Source: an uncultured Fidelibacterota bacterium (GTDB taxonomy: Bacteria; Fidelibacterota; UBA8477; JABMPR01). Taken from it: a stretch of DNA of 32,888 nt. Positions 25,339-32,888 of the stretch are shown in pieces. The translations under genes and the position numbers were made by a program. Below the pieces are notes generated by a model. That model saw nothing but the letters and a program-made list of their open reading frames with translations. It did no database searches and was not told the DNA's origin. The first letter of the stretch is position 1. Every line of letters starts with the position of its first letter. The DNA lies in the NCBI GenBank assembly GCA_937888365.1, contig CALBFA010000098.1:1-32888 (forward strand), given 5' to 3'.

Positions 25339-26868
25339 ATGTATATACGAGTTCTAGCTGTATTATTATCCCTTTTTGCTTCTCAAGGATTTGGGGAACC
25401 AAACGACGATCATGTGGCTTTAAAATATTATTTAGATGGCTTGATGCATGAGCAAATGGGGGATTTTAAAAGTGCTGGCGATGCATATTTAATAGCAAGC
25501 GAACATGATTCAAGCTCAATCGAAATATTTCTAAGTCTAGGATCCATGTATCAAAAAATAAACAATTTTTCTGATGCAGAACTAACGTTCGAATACATTT
25601 TACAACTAGAGCCAGAAAACACCGATGCCTTAGAGGCCTTGATTGATATAAAAATAATGATCCAAGATTGGGATTTATCCATTATATATATCAATCGATT
25701 AGCGAACCTAAAAGGAGATTCAGAATTATTAATACTCAAGCGAGCCAATGTTTATGGCGAAAAAGGTGATAGGCTTTTAGAAGCTGAATCCCTAATAAAA
25801 CTTTGGCAATTGAACCATGATTATATCCAGGCTTTGCAACGAGCTGAATTAATCTATATGGAATTGCATGAATATGCAAAAATTGTCAGGTTATATGATT
25901 TTTTGCTTGAACTCATGCCAGAAAATAAAGAATTAGTATCGCGACAGATACATCTTCTCATTGGGATGCATCAATTCGAAAAGGCTGATAGTCTCATTAA
26001 CAAAGAATTGAAAATTAATCCTATATCCGATCAATTTTTAGATTTAAAAATCCAGATACTGCAAATTACATACGGCGAATACGCTGCAATAAAATATCTA
26101 GAGCCCATCATGCGAGGAGGTGGACTTGGAGAGGAATTATTGCTAAAATTAGGTAATCTCTATATGCAATCCGGTGATTACCGAAAAGCAGTCATCAGTT
26201 TTAATGCTATTATCGAGGAATATCCTTTAAACGTTGAAGCGTTGTCATTTTTGGCTATTAGTTATGCATCTCAAGAAAAATATGATTTAGCTGCAGAGAC
26301 AATTCTTAGTCGTCTTGAAGATTTTCAGGATGATGTTGAATTACGCTTATTGTTAACATCTTTACTTGTCGAGCGTTTTAATGTCGAAAAAGACAATAAC
26401 CTTTTGCACGAAGCCATCGATATACTAGATGAATTAGTCGCTTTAAATCCCAACAACCTTCGTATTTTACAAAATTATGTGCGAGTTGCACAACTCCTGG
26501 ATAACAAAGAAAAAGTATTTCAAATTTATGAAAAAATAATCGGTACCTTCCCAGAGGATCATCTTTCCAAAAATAATTATGCTTATATTATGGCAACGGC
26601 GCCTGGAATAGAACATGAAGAATTAATGTATGCCGCTGATTTAGTAAAAGAAGCTCTGGAATTAAGCCCCAATAATCCTGCCTACCTTGATACAGGTGGA
26701 TGGATATTTCATTTGCTGGGTCACCATCAAATCGCACTTAAATACATTGAACAAGCGTATTTACAAACGCCTGATGATGAGGATGTTAGAATTCATTTAA
26801 AAATATTGTTAAAGTATTTGCAACTAAACGATAAATATGACCATTATTTTGGGGCACCCAATCCATAA
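25339..26868 (+). CDS. Secreted tetratricopeptide repeat protein
   Basis: This 509-residue protein has a short signal peptide (MYIRVLAVLLSLFASQGFG) followed by tandem TPR-type helical pairs over almost the whole length. Clear ones include GDFKSAGDAYLIASEHDSSS, FSDAELTFEYILQLEPENTD, GDYRKAVISFNAIIEEYPLN and LVKEALELSPNNPAYLDTGG. No catalytic domain is seen, so it is probably a scaffold in the periplasm. It precedes a lipoprotein gene, a pairing I recall from Bacteroidota next to DUF4292 genes, which suggests an outer-membrane biogenesis role. Confidence 0.85.
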   Translation: MYIRVLAVLLSLFASQGFGEPNDDHVALKYYLDGLMHEQMGDFKSAGDAYLIASEHDSSSIEIFLSLGSMYQKINNFSDAELTFEYILQLEPENTDALEALIDIKIMIQDWDLSIIYINRLANLKGDSELLILKRANVYGEKGDRLLEAESLIKLWQLNHDYIQALQRAELIYMELHEYAKIVRLYDFLLELMPENKELVSRQIHLLIGMHQFEKADSLINKELKINPISDQFLDLKIQILQITYGEYAAIKYLEPIMRGGGLGEELLLKLGNLYMQSGDYRKAVISFNAIIEEYPLNVEALSFLAISYASQEKYDLAAETILSRLEDFQDDVELRLLLTSLLVERFNVEKDNNLLHEAIDILDELVALNPNNLRILQNYVRVAQLLDNKEKVFQIYEKIIGTFPEDHLSKNNYAYIMATAPGIEHEELMYAADLVKEALELSPNNPAYLDTGGWIFHLLGHHQIALKYIEQAYLQTPDDEDVRIHLKILLKYLQLNDKYDHYFGAPNP

Positions 26869-26913
26869 CAAAAATTCATTGTAATTCCCAATTTAAAAAT
26901 AAAAGGCGACGAA

Positions 26914-27639
26914 TTGATCCTTTATAATAAACAAGTAGCGGGGAACAAATCTCTATCATTGAAAATGATATCCATTTTCACATTTGTACTAATGGTCGCC
27001 TGTTCAACAACGGTTCCTTCGGTTGAAAGTGACCAAAACGCTTCGAAACTCTTTCTTGATAGCTATAATGCGTTGTACTCGAAAACGAACGTCGGATTTT
27101 CAAAACTTTCTTTCTCATATTCAAATAAAAACAAACGGTTAAGCGGGACATTAAAAATAAAGTTTGACTCTATCAAAAACCAACATCGCATCGACATCTT
27201 TTCAAATATTGGAAATCAGCTAGGAACAATCGTTTTGCAGGGGGACTCAGTATTTGTGAACAATCGCATCAAAAATGTTTCAGAAAATATGCAGATTGAT
27301 AATTTTCTGGAAACCTATAATGTAGAATTAATGAGACCTCAAAAATACATTTCGACCTTAACGACGGGTCTGCTACCCATCGAAAATGAGATTTGGTCGA
27401 TTTATAATCACTCAATGCTTATCAATGACGTGGGGGACACCATCAGTGTTGATGGAATGGGACGTCCAATTGAGTTAAACCGTTTAAAAAATACCGAGAC
27501 TTGGAAATTAAGGTATAAAATGAGTGCTTTCCCTACGGATTTGATTTATTTACAGGGTGAGGAAAGAATCCGTATAAAAATAACATATGAAGAATTAAAA
27601 TTGAATACATCGAATAATCGAGATAATATTGGAGCATAA
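26914..27639 (+). CDS. Lipoprotein with LolB/DUF4292-like fold
   Basis: This 241-residue lipoprotein has a signal with lipobox LMVAC, giving Cys30 as the lipidated residue. The start TTG 26914 is supported by AAAGG just upstream; the only other choice, ATG 26965, would leave no positive charge before the hydrophobic stretch. The mature part (FSKLSFSYSNKNKRLSGTLK, HRIDIFSNIGNQLGTIVLQG, GDSVFVNN, then a beta-rich C-terminal half) resembles the half-barrel of LolA/LolB and DUF4292 proteins. A role in carrying lipoproteins or lipids to the outer membrane is possible but not shown. It ends one base before the start of the next gene. Confidence 0.72.
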   Translation: MILYNKQVAGNKSLSLKMISIFTFVLMVACSTTVPSVESDQNASKLFLDSYNALYSKTNVGFSKLSFSYSNKNKRLSGTLKIKFDSIKNQHRIDIFSNIGNQLGTIVLQGDSVFVNNRIKNVSENMQIDNFLETYNVELMRPQKYISTLTTGLLPIENEIWSIYNHSMLINDVGDTISVDGMGRPIELNRLKNTETWKLRYKMSAFPTDLIYLQGEERIRIKITYEELKLNTSNNRDNIGA

Positions 27640-27640
27640 A

Positions 27641-28588
27641 GTGAGTTTAATCAGCATTGTTATACCCGTATTGAACGAGGAAGAATCTCTTGTCGAACTA
27701 CATACACAGATAACAGAGGCTCTTGAACCGACAGCTTACGATCATGAAATCCTCTTTATTGATGACGGAAGCACCGATCGTTCAAGTGAAATAATTTTAG
27801 AATTGAATCAAAAAGATCGTCGTGTTAAGCTTTTAAAATTCCAAAGAAATTATGGCAAAGCCGCTGCTCTGAATATTGGGTTTGAACGAGCGAGAGGTGA
27901 TTATATCATCACAATGGATGGCGACTTACAAGATGACCCTGCTGAAATAGTCCCACTCATTGAGGCCATATATGCTCAAGGCAAGGATATGATTTCGGGA
28001 TGGAAAAAAGAGCGTCACGATCCATTTTCTAAGACAATTCCATCAAAATTTTATAATTATGTAACATCTAAGATGTCTGGCATTCCCTTACATGATTTCA
28101 ATTGCGGATTGAAAGCCTATAAGGCAAGTGTTATAAAAAATGTTGATGTCTATGGCGAGATGCATCGATACATACCCGTACTCGCGAAACAGCAAGGTTT
28201 TACGTGCGGAGAGAAAGTCGTCCAACATCGCGCACGAAAATATGGCACGACGAAGTACGGATTATGGCGGTTTATTTCGGGTCCCTTTGATTTAATGACC
28301 GTCTTATTTTTAGGCAAGTATCTCAAACGTCCCCTTCATTTTTTCGGAATACTGGGCCTCATTGTGGGGTTGGCAGGTTTTGGAATATTATCCTACATAA
28401 GTTATCTCTGGTTCATGCAATACATTTTTGGCTCGGGTCAATGGATTGGAAACCGTCCCATATTTTTCGTCGGTATATTACTTGCAATAATTGGCGTTCA
28501 GTTCGTTTCGATGGGACTACTTGGTGAAATTATGGCGAACTCGGCCGTTAAAGAAAAACCAAAGTTTACAGCCTTTGGACAAGAATAG
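27641..28588 (+). CDS. DPM1/GtrB-type polyprenyl-phosphate glycosyltransferase (GT2)
   Basis: This protein of 315 residues transfers a sugar from a nucleotide donor, probably to undecaprenyl phosphate on the inner face of the membrane. The GT-A fold has SIVIPVLNEEESL, FIDDGSTDRS and the metal-binding TMDGDLQDDP, then two C-terminal membrane helices (FFGILGLIVGLAGFGILSY and FFVGILLAIIGVQFVSMGLL). GTG 27641 is chosen because GGAG at 27631-27634 sits six bases before it; a longer frame would start at TTG 27629, overlapping that sequence. The sugar is not determined. UppP encoded upstream would recycle the same lipid. Confidence 0.9.
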   Translation: MSLISIVIPVLNEEESLVELHTQITEALEPTAYDHEILFIDDGSTDRSSEIILELNQKDRRVKLLKFQRNYGKAAALNIGFERARGDYIITMDGDLQDDPAEIVPLIEAIYAQGKDMISGWKKERHDPFSKTIPSKFYNYVTSKMSGIPLHDFNCGLKAYKASVIKNVDVYGEMHRYIPVLAKQQGFTCGEKVVQHRARKYGTTKYGLWRFISGPFDLMTVLFLGKYLKRPLHFFGILGLIVGLAGFGILSYISYLWFMQYIFGSGQWIGNRPIFFVGILLAIIGVQFVSMGLLGEIMANSAVKEKPKFTAFGQE

Positions 28589-28618
28589 TATTCATCCATA
28601 CTTAAAACAAATTCTCAC

Positions 28619-29746
28619 ATGAATATTACCATCATAAGTGTCGGGCCTCCATATCGAGGCGGTATTTCGGATTTAAGTAGTGAGTTGTATCAGTCATTAT
28701 CTTTAGAGCATCATGTCGAGTTTATTAATTTTAGCCGTCAATATCCAAAAATATTATTCCCAGGTAAAACCGAGTTTAAAGATGGGATATCGTCCTTTAA
28801 GCCACCATACGACCATAAATTAATTGATAGTATCAATCCTTTAACATGGATAAAAACTGCCTTCGCTGTTAAAAAGTATAAATCTGATTGGCTCATATTT
28901 AGATATTGGAATCCTTTTTTTGCGCCAATGATTTATACGGTTTCTTTCTTTGTAAATCTTATTTCTCACACAAAAATTGGCCTCATTGCTGACAATCTTA
29001 TCCCACACGAACATTCCATTCTTGACCGAGTGATGGCGAAATTGGCCATGAAAAAAGCCCATATTATTTTCACATTATCCAAAGCAGTTCAGGATGATGC
29101 AAAAATGCTTTGTCCCAGGAAAAAAAGCTATCGACTATTCCATCCGCTCTACGAATCTTTTATAAATCAACAAAGCAAAGAAGAGGCGCGGAAAATGCTC
29201 GGCGTTACAAAGCCGATGGTGCTATTTTTTGGACTTATTCGTCCTTACAAAGGTGTCGATACTTTACTGCAAGCGATTCCTTTATTAAATCAAAACGGAA
29301 TCGCAGCAGAGTATTGGATTGTGGGTGAATCCTATGAAGATGAAAAACCCTACTTCGATATGATACAAAATCTCAATATTCAAAACGATGTGAGATGGAA
29401 AAATACATTCGTCCCAGACGATGCCGTTCAAACTTATTTTAATGCCGCTGATATTGTCGTATTGCCTTATAAGACAGCGACACAAAGTGGTATAATTGGC
29501 ATTGCTTATCACATGAATCGACCTGTAATCGTGACGGATGTTGGTGGATTATCCGAATATATCATTGAAGGTGAAACTGGTTATGTCGTGCCGCCGAATA
29601 ATCCGGAATTAATCGCATTGAGCATTGAAAATGCTTTAAACAAAGAACAAATTAATGCACTAATTGAAGGTGTTGAACATCATAAGTCTAAATGGTCAAT
29701 GGCTTCGTTTACAAAATTGCTGGTTGAGGCATTACATGACAACTAA
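28619..29746 (+). CDS. Glycosyltransferase family 4 (GT-B)
   Basis: This 375-residue glycosyltransferase has two Rossmann domains. The N terminus ISVGPPYRGGISDLS is the acceptor-side loop. The second domain has FFGLIRPYKGVDTLLQA, and the donor site is at VVLPYKTATQSGIIGIAYHM followed by PVIVTDVGGLSEYI. The E-x7-E motif appears changed: the first glutamate position holds Q or S in TQSG, as in several GT4 members. No membrane helix is evident, so it should act at the inner face of the membrane. Its end overlaps the next gene by 11 bases. Confidence 0.9.
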   Translation: MNITIISVGPPYRGGISDLSSELYQSLSLEHHVEFINFSRQYPKILFPGKTEFKDGISSFKPPYDHKLIDSINPLTWIKTAFAVKKYKSDWLIFRYWNPFFAPMIYTVSFFVNLISHTKIGLIADNLIPHEHSILDRVMAKLAMKKAHIIFTLSKAVQDDAKMLCPRKKSYRLFHPLYESFINQQSKEEARKMLGVTKPMVLFFGLIRPYKGVDTLLQAIPLLNQNGIAAEYWIVGESYEDEKPYFDMIQNLNIQNDVRWKNTFVPDDAVQTYFNAADIVVLPYKTATQSGIIGIAYHMNRPVIVTDVGGLSEYIIEGETGYVVPPNNPELIALSIENALNKEQINALIEGVEHHKSKWSMASFTKLLVEALHDN

Positions 29747-30569
29747 TATGCCCCCCGTCGCTATATTAATCTTGAACTGGAATGGCGCTGATGATACAAT
29801 TGCCTGCCTTCGTTCTCTCGAAAAAATAACCTATCCGAATGCTCAAACTTTCCTCATTGATAATGCATCGCAAGAAGGACGATTGGATGAAATAAGCTCT
29901 CTATTTCCAGATATTTCACTGATTCAAAACGATAGCAATCTCTTCTATGGCGGTGGAAATAACGCTGGATTCAATGCCATCGAACCAGGCAAATTCAAAT
30001 ATTCAGTATTTTTAAATAATGATGTTGAAGTTGAGAGTCGCTTCCTTGAACCACTCATCAGCGAGTTGGAGATGAATCAAAATACAGGAGCCGTTGCCCC
30101 CGTTATTTTATATCACGGCTCGAATACAATTTGGTATAAGGGGGGAGACGTCAATTTTTGGACCGGACATATTAGCCATCCACATATTCGCAAACCTTTT
30201 TTAGGGACGACCCCTCAAATAAGTCAAACGGATTACATAACGGGTTGCTGTCTGGTAATTCGAGAACCTCTTTTTAGAGCACTAAATGGTTTTGATGAAC
30301 ATTTTCAAATGTATGGTGAAGATGTCGATTTATCCTTGCGGATTCGTGAGAAGAATTTTGATCTGAAAGTGGTTCAGAATAGCATTATTTATCATAAAGT
30401 GTCTGCCTCCATCGGTGGCGCTTTCGCATGGAAAAAGCTCAAAAAGAAATTTTCAGGCATGATGATTTTATTTCGTCATCGTCTTAAATGGTATCAATGG
30501 ATCACCCTATTTTTGAGCCAAATTTTCCGCATCCCATTCTATATTTTTACATATTTAAAAGAAAAATAA
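29736..30569 (+). CDS. GT2 glycosyltransferase, rhamnosyltransferase-like
   Basis: This protein of 277 residues has a GT-A fold of the WcaE/rhamnosyltransferase type: ILILNWNGADDTIACLRSL at the start, FLIDNASQEG, the donor/metal segment VFLNNDVEVES, and GFDEHFQMYGEDVDLSLRIR, where the ED pair is the likely catalytic base region. ATG 29736 is preferred because GAGG at 29726-29729 fits it. The frame is open further upstream inside the preceding gene, but that part is not conserved in the family. The C-terminal hydrophobic segment may sit on the membrane. Probably works with the two transferases before it on one glycan. Confidence 0.88.
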   Translation: MTTNMPPVAILILNWNGADDTIACLRSLEKITYPNAQTFLIDNASQEGRLDEISSLFPDISLIQNDSNLFYGGGNNAGFNAIEPGKFKYSVFLNNDVEVESRFLEPLISELEMNQNTGAVAPVILYHGSNTIWYKGGDVNFWTGHISHPHIRKPFLGTTPQISQTDYITGCCLVIREPLFRALNGFDEHFQMYGEDVDLSLRIREKNFDLKVVQNSIIYHKVSASIGGAFAWKKLKKKFSGMMILFRHRLKWYQWITLFLSQIFRIPFYIFTYLKEK

Positions 30570-30738
30570 CATATTAGAGGTGTGATTGCCAAAACGATTA
30601 GCATTTCAAATCGCCGAATATTCGTTCTCTTTTGACTCTTTGATTGAAATTGTGATGGTAAAATCACTAGCGACCAATCGAAATAAAAGTTGCGCTAGTT
30701 CAGAATTGCTTTAGTATCATTAAAAATGGAAAAGGTTT
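30570..30738 (+). promoter_or_regulatory. Intergenic leader upstream of the aminotransferase gene
   Basis: This 169-base gap breaks the run of transferase genes. A stem ACTAGCG (30666-30672) with CGCTAGT (30693-30699) is extended, after a two-base bulge, by CAA (30675-30677) with TTG (30690-30692). No T run follows, so it is not a plain terminator. A possible -35 box TTGACT at 30632-30637 has only a poor -10 partner (ATGGTA at 30655-30660). A promoter for the last two genes is plausible but weakly supported. Confidence 0.35.
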
Positions 30739-32031
30739 ATGCAAACATACGATAAGAATGAAAAATCGCATATCATCAGTGATTTTCGACATCATGTTTC
30801 GACGGCGAAAGCGGATGTATTTGAAGAATACGGAATGGAATTTATCATGGGGCGTCGTGAGGGATGCTATATTTGGGACATCGATGGGAAAAAGAAATTG
30901 TTTAATTGCCATTCCAATGGCGGTGTTTTTAATCTCGGCCATCGTCATCCTGAAATTATAAAGACACTCTTAAAAGCCACCGAATCCCTCGATATTGGCA
31001 ATCATCATTTTATCTCGGTTCAACGTGCAAAACTTGCTAAAAAATTAGCGTCTATGATGCCTGGAGACTTGAATTATACGGTCTTTGGCGTGAGTGGTGG
31101 TGAAGCGATTGATTTAGCGTTAAAAGTGGCGCAAGGGCACACAAAACGAAACGAAGTTATTAGCACAATTGGTGGATACCACGGACATACAGGACTCGCC
31201 CTAGCAACAGGTGACGCGCAATATCGGGAACCTTTTGGCTTAGATACATCTCATGTTAAACGTGTTCAATTCAACGAAATCCAAGCATTTAAAGACGCAC
31301 TTTCGCCCCATACGGCGGCTGTTATTATGGAGACCGTTCAATCCACTGCGGGCATAATTATTCCTGAGAAAACATATATGCAAGAAGTACGGAATCTTTG
31401 TACCGAAAATAGAACCTTGCTTATCATTGATGAGGTTCAGGCAGGTCTCGGTCGAACGGGAAAAAATTGGGCTTTTGAGCATTTCGACATAATTCCTGAT
31501 ATGGTGGTTTTAGGCAAGGGTTTGTCGGGAGGTTTATATCCCATGAGTGCAACCGTCATCCGTGAACCATTTATGAAAATATTTAATGAAAATCCATTTA
31601 TACATATTAGCACCTTCGGCGGTTCTGAAATTGGGTCTGAAGTCACCTTAAATGTGCTTGATATTTCGTCAGATCCTAATTTTTTGAACCATGTTAATGA
31701 AATGGCCGCCTTGTTTAGCCATGGTTTTGAGACCTTACAAAAAAAGCATCCTGACCTCATTCATTCTTTCAATCAATTAGGACTCATGATGGGAATTAAA
31801 TTCACCCATAATGATCTGGGGCCCCTTTTTACCAAAGCAGCGTATGAGAGTGGGATTTGGAGTATTTACGCCAATAATGACAAATCGATTTGTCAACTGA
31901 TGCCGCCATTAATTATTACAAAATTGCAAGTCGAAGAAGTTTTAGAAACAATGGATAAAGCCATAGGGAAGTTGAAGTATTATCAAGTCGCACTGAAAGC
32001 TAAAAAGGCATTTAAATCTATTTTTTCATAA
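30739..32031 (+). CDS. Class III pyridoxal-phosphate aminotransferase
   Basis: This 430-residue enzyme is of the class III (acetylornithine/ornithine/GABA type) aminotransferases. Segments seen are CYIWDIDGKKKLFNCHSNGG near the N terminus, FGVSGGEAIDLALKVAQ for cofactor phosphate binding, D231 in IIDEVQAGLGRTG contacting the pyridine nitrogen, and the Schiff-base lysine K260 in VVLGKGLSGGLYP. All catalytic parts are intact. The substrate cannot be assigned from sequence. The neighbours are glycosyltransferases and a kinase-like protein rather than arginine or heme genes, so an amino-sugar, amino-lipid or polyamine substrate is possible. Confidence 0.9.
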   Translation: MQTYDKNEKSHIISDFRHHVSTAKADVFEEYGMEFIMGRREGCYIWDIDGKKKLFNCHSNGGVFNLGHRHPEIIKTLLKATESLDIGNHHFISVQRAKLAKKLASMMPGDLNYTVFGVSGGEAIDLALKVAQGHTKRNEVISTIGGYHGHTGLALATGDAQYREPFGLDTSHVKRVQFNEIQAFKDALSPHTAAVIMETVQSTAGIIIPEKTYMQEVRNLCTENRTLLIIDEVQAGLGRTGKNWAFEHFDIIPDMVVLGKGLSGGLYPMSATVIREPFMKIFNENPFIHISTFGGSEIGSEVTLNVLDISSDPNFLNHVNEMAALFSHGFETLQKKHPDLIHSFNQLGLMMGIKFTHNDLGPLFTKAAYESGIWSIYANNDKSICQLMPPLIITKLQVEEVLETMDKAIGKLKYYQVALKAKKAFKSIFS

Positions 32032-32093
32032 ATATAGAAAAGTGAAACACGCTCGTTAATTAGAGCTATCATGATAGGAAGAAAGGTTGAATT

Positions 32094-32885
32094 GTGAGTT
32101 TTAATGAGGAAAATTATAAGGCATTTATTCAGAATATTGAACAACTATTAGACCCTGTTCGACCGACTCAAAGCGTTGAAAATATTGAAATAATAGGCTA
32201 TGGCGAAATATCTACTGTATTCGGTGTTTCATTTGATGACGGCAGTTCTTGGGCATGCAAACGATTGCCTATATTCAGTAGTGCTGAAGAGTCGCGAAAC
32301 TATATTCAACTTTATAAAAAATATAATCAACTACTGCAAAGCATCGATTTGTCCCTCCCATTATTTGAGGGTATCGATGTCGTTGGGCATGATGGCCATT
32401 TCGTGAATTATCTCTTTCAGCAACGACTTGATGCATCATCGATATGCAACAAGGTGCTTTTTAAAATTCCGCAACAAACACAAATATTGTTGATGGAATT
32501 AGTCGTTAAAGAAATGGCGAAAGTTTGGTTCTTTAATCAAAGTGATTCTGGAATTGAAATAGGATTAGATGCTCAGCTTTCGAATTGGGCCATCAAGAAT
32601 TATGATGCGGCCAATCCAAAAATAACACCAGATACTGAACTATTATTTATTGATACATCAACACCATTTATCCGCGAAAATGGGGAGGAGCAAATAAACG
32701 GTCGTCTTTTATTAAAATCAGCTCCGGGTATTCTGCAACCCTTATTGGCGAAGCTTTTCTTAGGCGATGTAATAGGGCGATACTACAGTTTCAGAGACGT
32801 TATAATTGACCTTTTAGCCAACCTCTATAAAGAGGGGAGTGTCAAAATAACTGGGTCTCTGTTTAAGACTTCCAAAGGTATTTAG
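32094..32885 (+). CDS. Protein-kinase-like fold protein, possibly DUF6206-like
   Basis: This 263-residue protein of unknown function has traits of the protein-kinase-like fold. A glycine loop IIGYGEISTVFG (34-44) is followed by WACKR with K56 in the ATP-lysine position. D159 and N164 in DAQLSNW are spaced as the catalytic Asp and metal Asn of kinases, and D187 in LLFIDTSTP fits the DFG aspartate. It may belong to the family I recall as DUF6206. GTG 32094 is the start, preceded by a purine-rich GAAAGG. It follows the aminotransferase by 62 bases. It might phosphorylate a small molecule such as an aminated sugar or lipid, but that is inference. The frame ends three bases before the window edge, so downstream context is missing. 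Confidence 0.7.
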   Translation: MSFNEENYKAFIQNIEQLLDPVRPTQSVENIEIIGYGEISTVFGVSFDDGSSWACKRLPIFSSAEESRNYIQLYKKYNQLLQSIDLSLPLFEGIDVVGHDGHFVNYLFQQRLDASSICNKVLFKIPQQTQILLMELVVKEMAKVWFFNQSDSGIEIGLDAQLSNWAIKNYDAANPKITPDTELLFIDTSTPFIRENGEEQINGRLLLKSAPGILQPLLAKLFLGDVIGRYYSFRDVIIDLLANLYKEGSVKITGSLFKTSKGI

Positions 32886-32888
32886 CCC

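Noticed and set aside
31437-31760. 107-codon reading frame on the minus strand
   Set aside because: It is opposite the aminotransferase active-site region and has no start signal or known domain.
30739-32031. Hopanoid aminotransferase (HpnO) identity for the class III aminotransferase
   Set aside because: No squalene-hopene or other hpn genes are near, and sequence features only support the general class.
32067-32076. Palindrome TATCATGATA before the kinase-like gene
   Set aside because: Ten bases of AT-rich palindrome is common by chance and has no flanking support.

Overview
The window looks like part of an AT-rich, Gram-negative bacterial chromosome from the FCB side of the tree. My best guess is Candidatus Marinimicrobia (SAR406) or a close relative. 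The reasons are a PorX-type response regulator, secreted proteins with signal peptides ending in FGQ, outer-membrane beta-barrel and FecR proteins, a lipoprotein resembling DUF4292, and low GC. The phylum is an inference; the 23S tail would settle it. All supported genes are on the + strand. I see no insertion sequence, integrase, CRISPR array, tRNA or phage gene, so this looks like chromosomal core plus envelope genes.

Layout: (1) 1-573 is the end of an rRNA operon: the 3' tail of 23S, 5S, and a strong intrinsic terminator. (2) 619-9399 is an envelope and signalling block. A good sigma-70-type promoter precedes a secreted Ig-like protein, a secreted FecR-domain protein, a 931-aa Ig plus beta-barrel protein, a CHASE2 class III nucleotide cyclase, and a PorX-like receiver-PglZ protein. 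(3) 9414-14131 is a tightly packed housekeeping run, tsaE-tsaB-rimI-accD-surE-guaA, mostly with overlapping ends. (4) 14301-21802 opens with glmS, followed by an LpoA-like TPR plus periplasmic-binding protein, pgeF and uppP, four genes that can all be tied to peptidoglycan. holA, an ECF sigma factor and its zinc-finger anti-sigma factor follow. (5) 21975-30569 holds a GAF-GGDEF diguanylate cyclase, an NhaC-type antiporter with an extra exported N-terminal domain, a TPR protein, a LolB/DUF4292-like lipoprotein and three glycosyltransferases. (6) 30739-32885 holds a class III aminotransferase and a protein-kinase-like fold protein of unknown function.

How the parts may work together: the promoter-proximal block resembles an envelope sensor. 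Exported FecR and barrel proteins sit next to a cyclase with an extracytoplasmic CHASE2 domain, and the next gene encodes a PglZ-domain protein of the PorX family, for which phosphodiesterase activity on oligonucleotides has been reported. A signal maker and a possible signal breaker are therefore adjacent. The glmS block links precursor supply (GlmS), possible synthase activation (LpoA-like), precursor quality control (PgeF) and lipid carrier recycling (UppP). The last block suggests glycan or glycolipid assembly that ends in genes I cannot assign to a product.

Several starts were moved from the longest reading frame because a Shine-Dalgarno sequence, promoter or stop overlap fits better. 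One gene, the CHASE2 cyclase, appears to begin upstream of its first ATG at an unconventional start codon.
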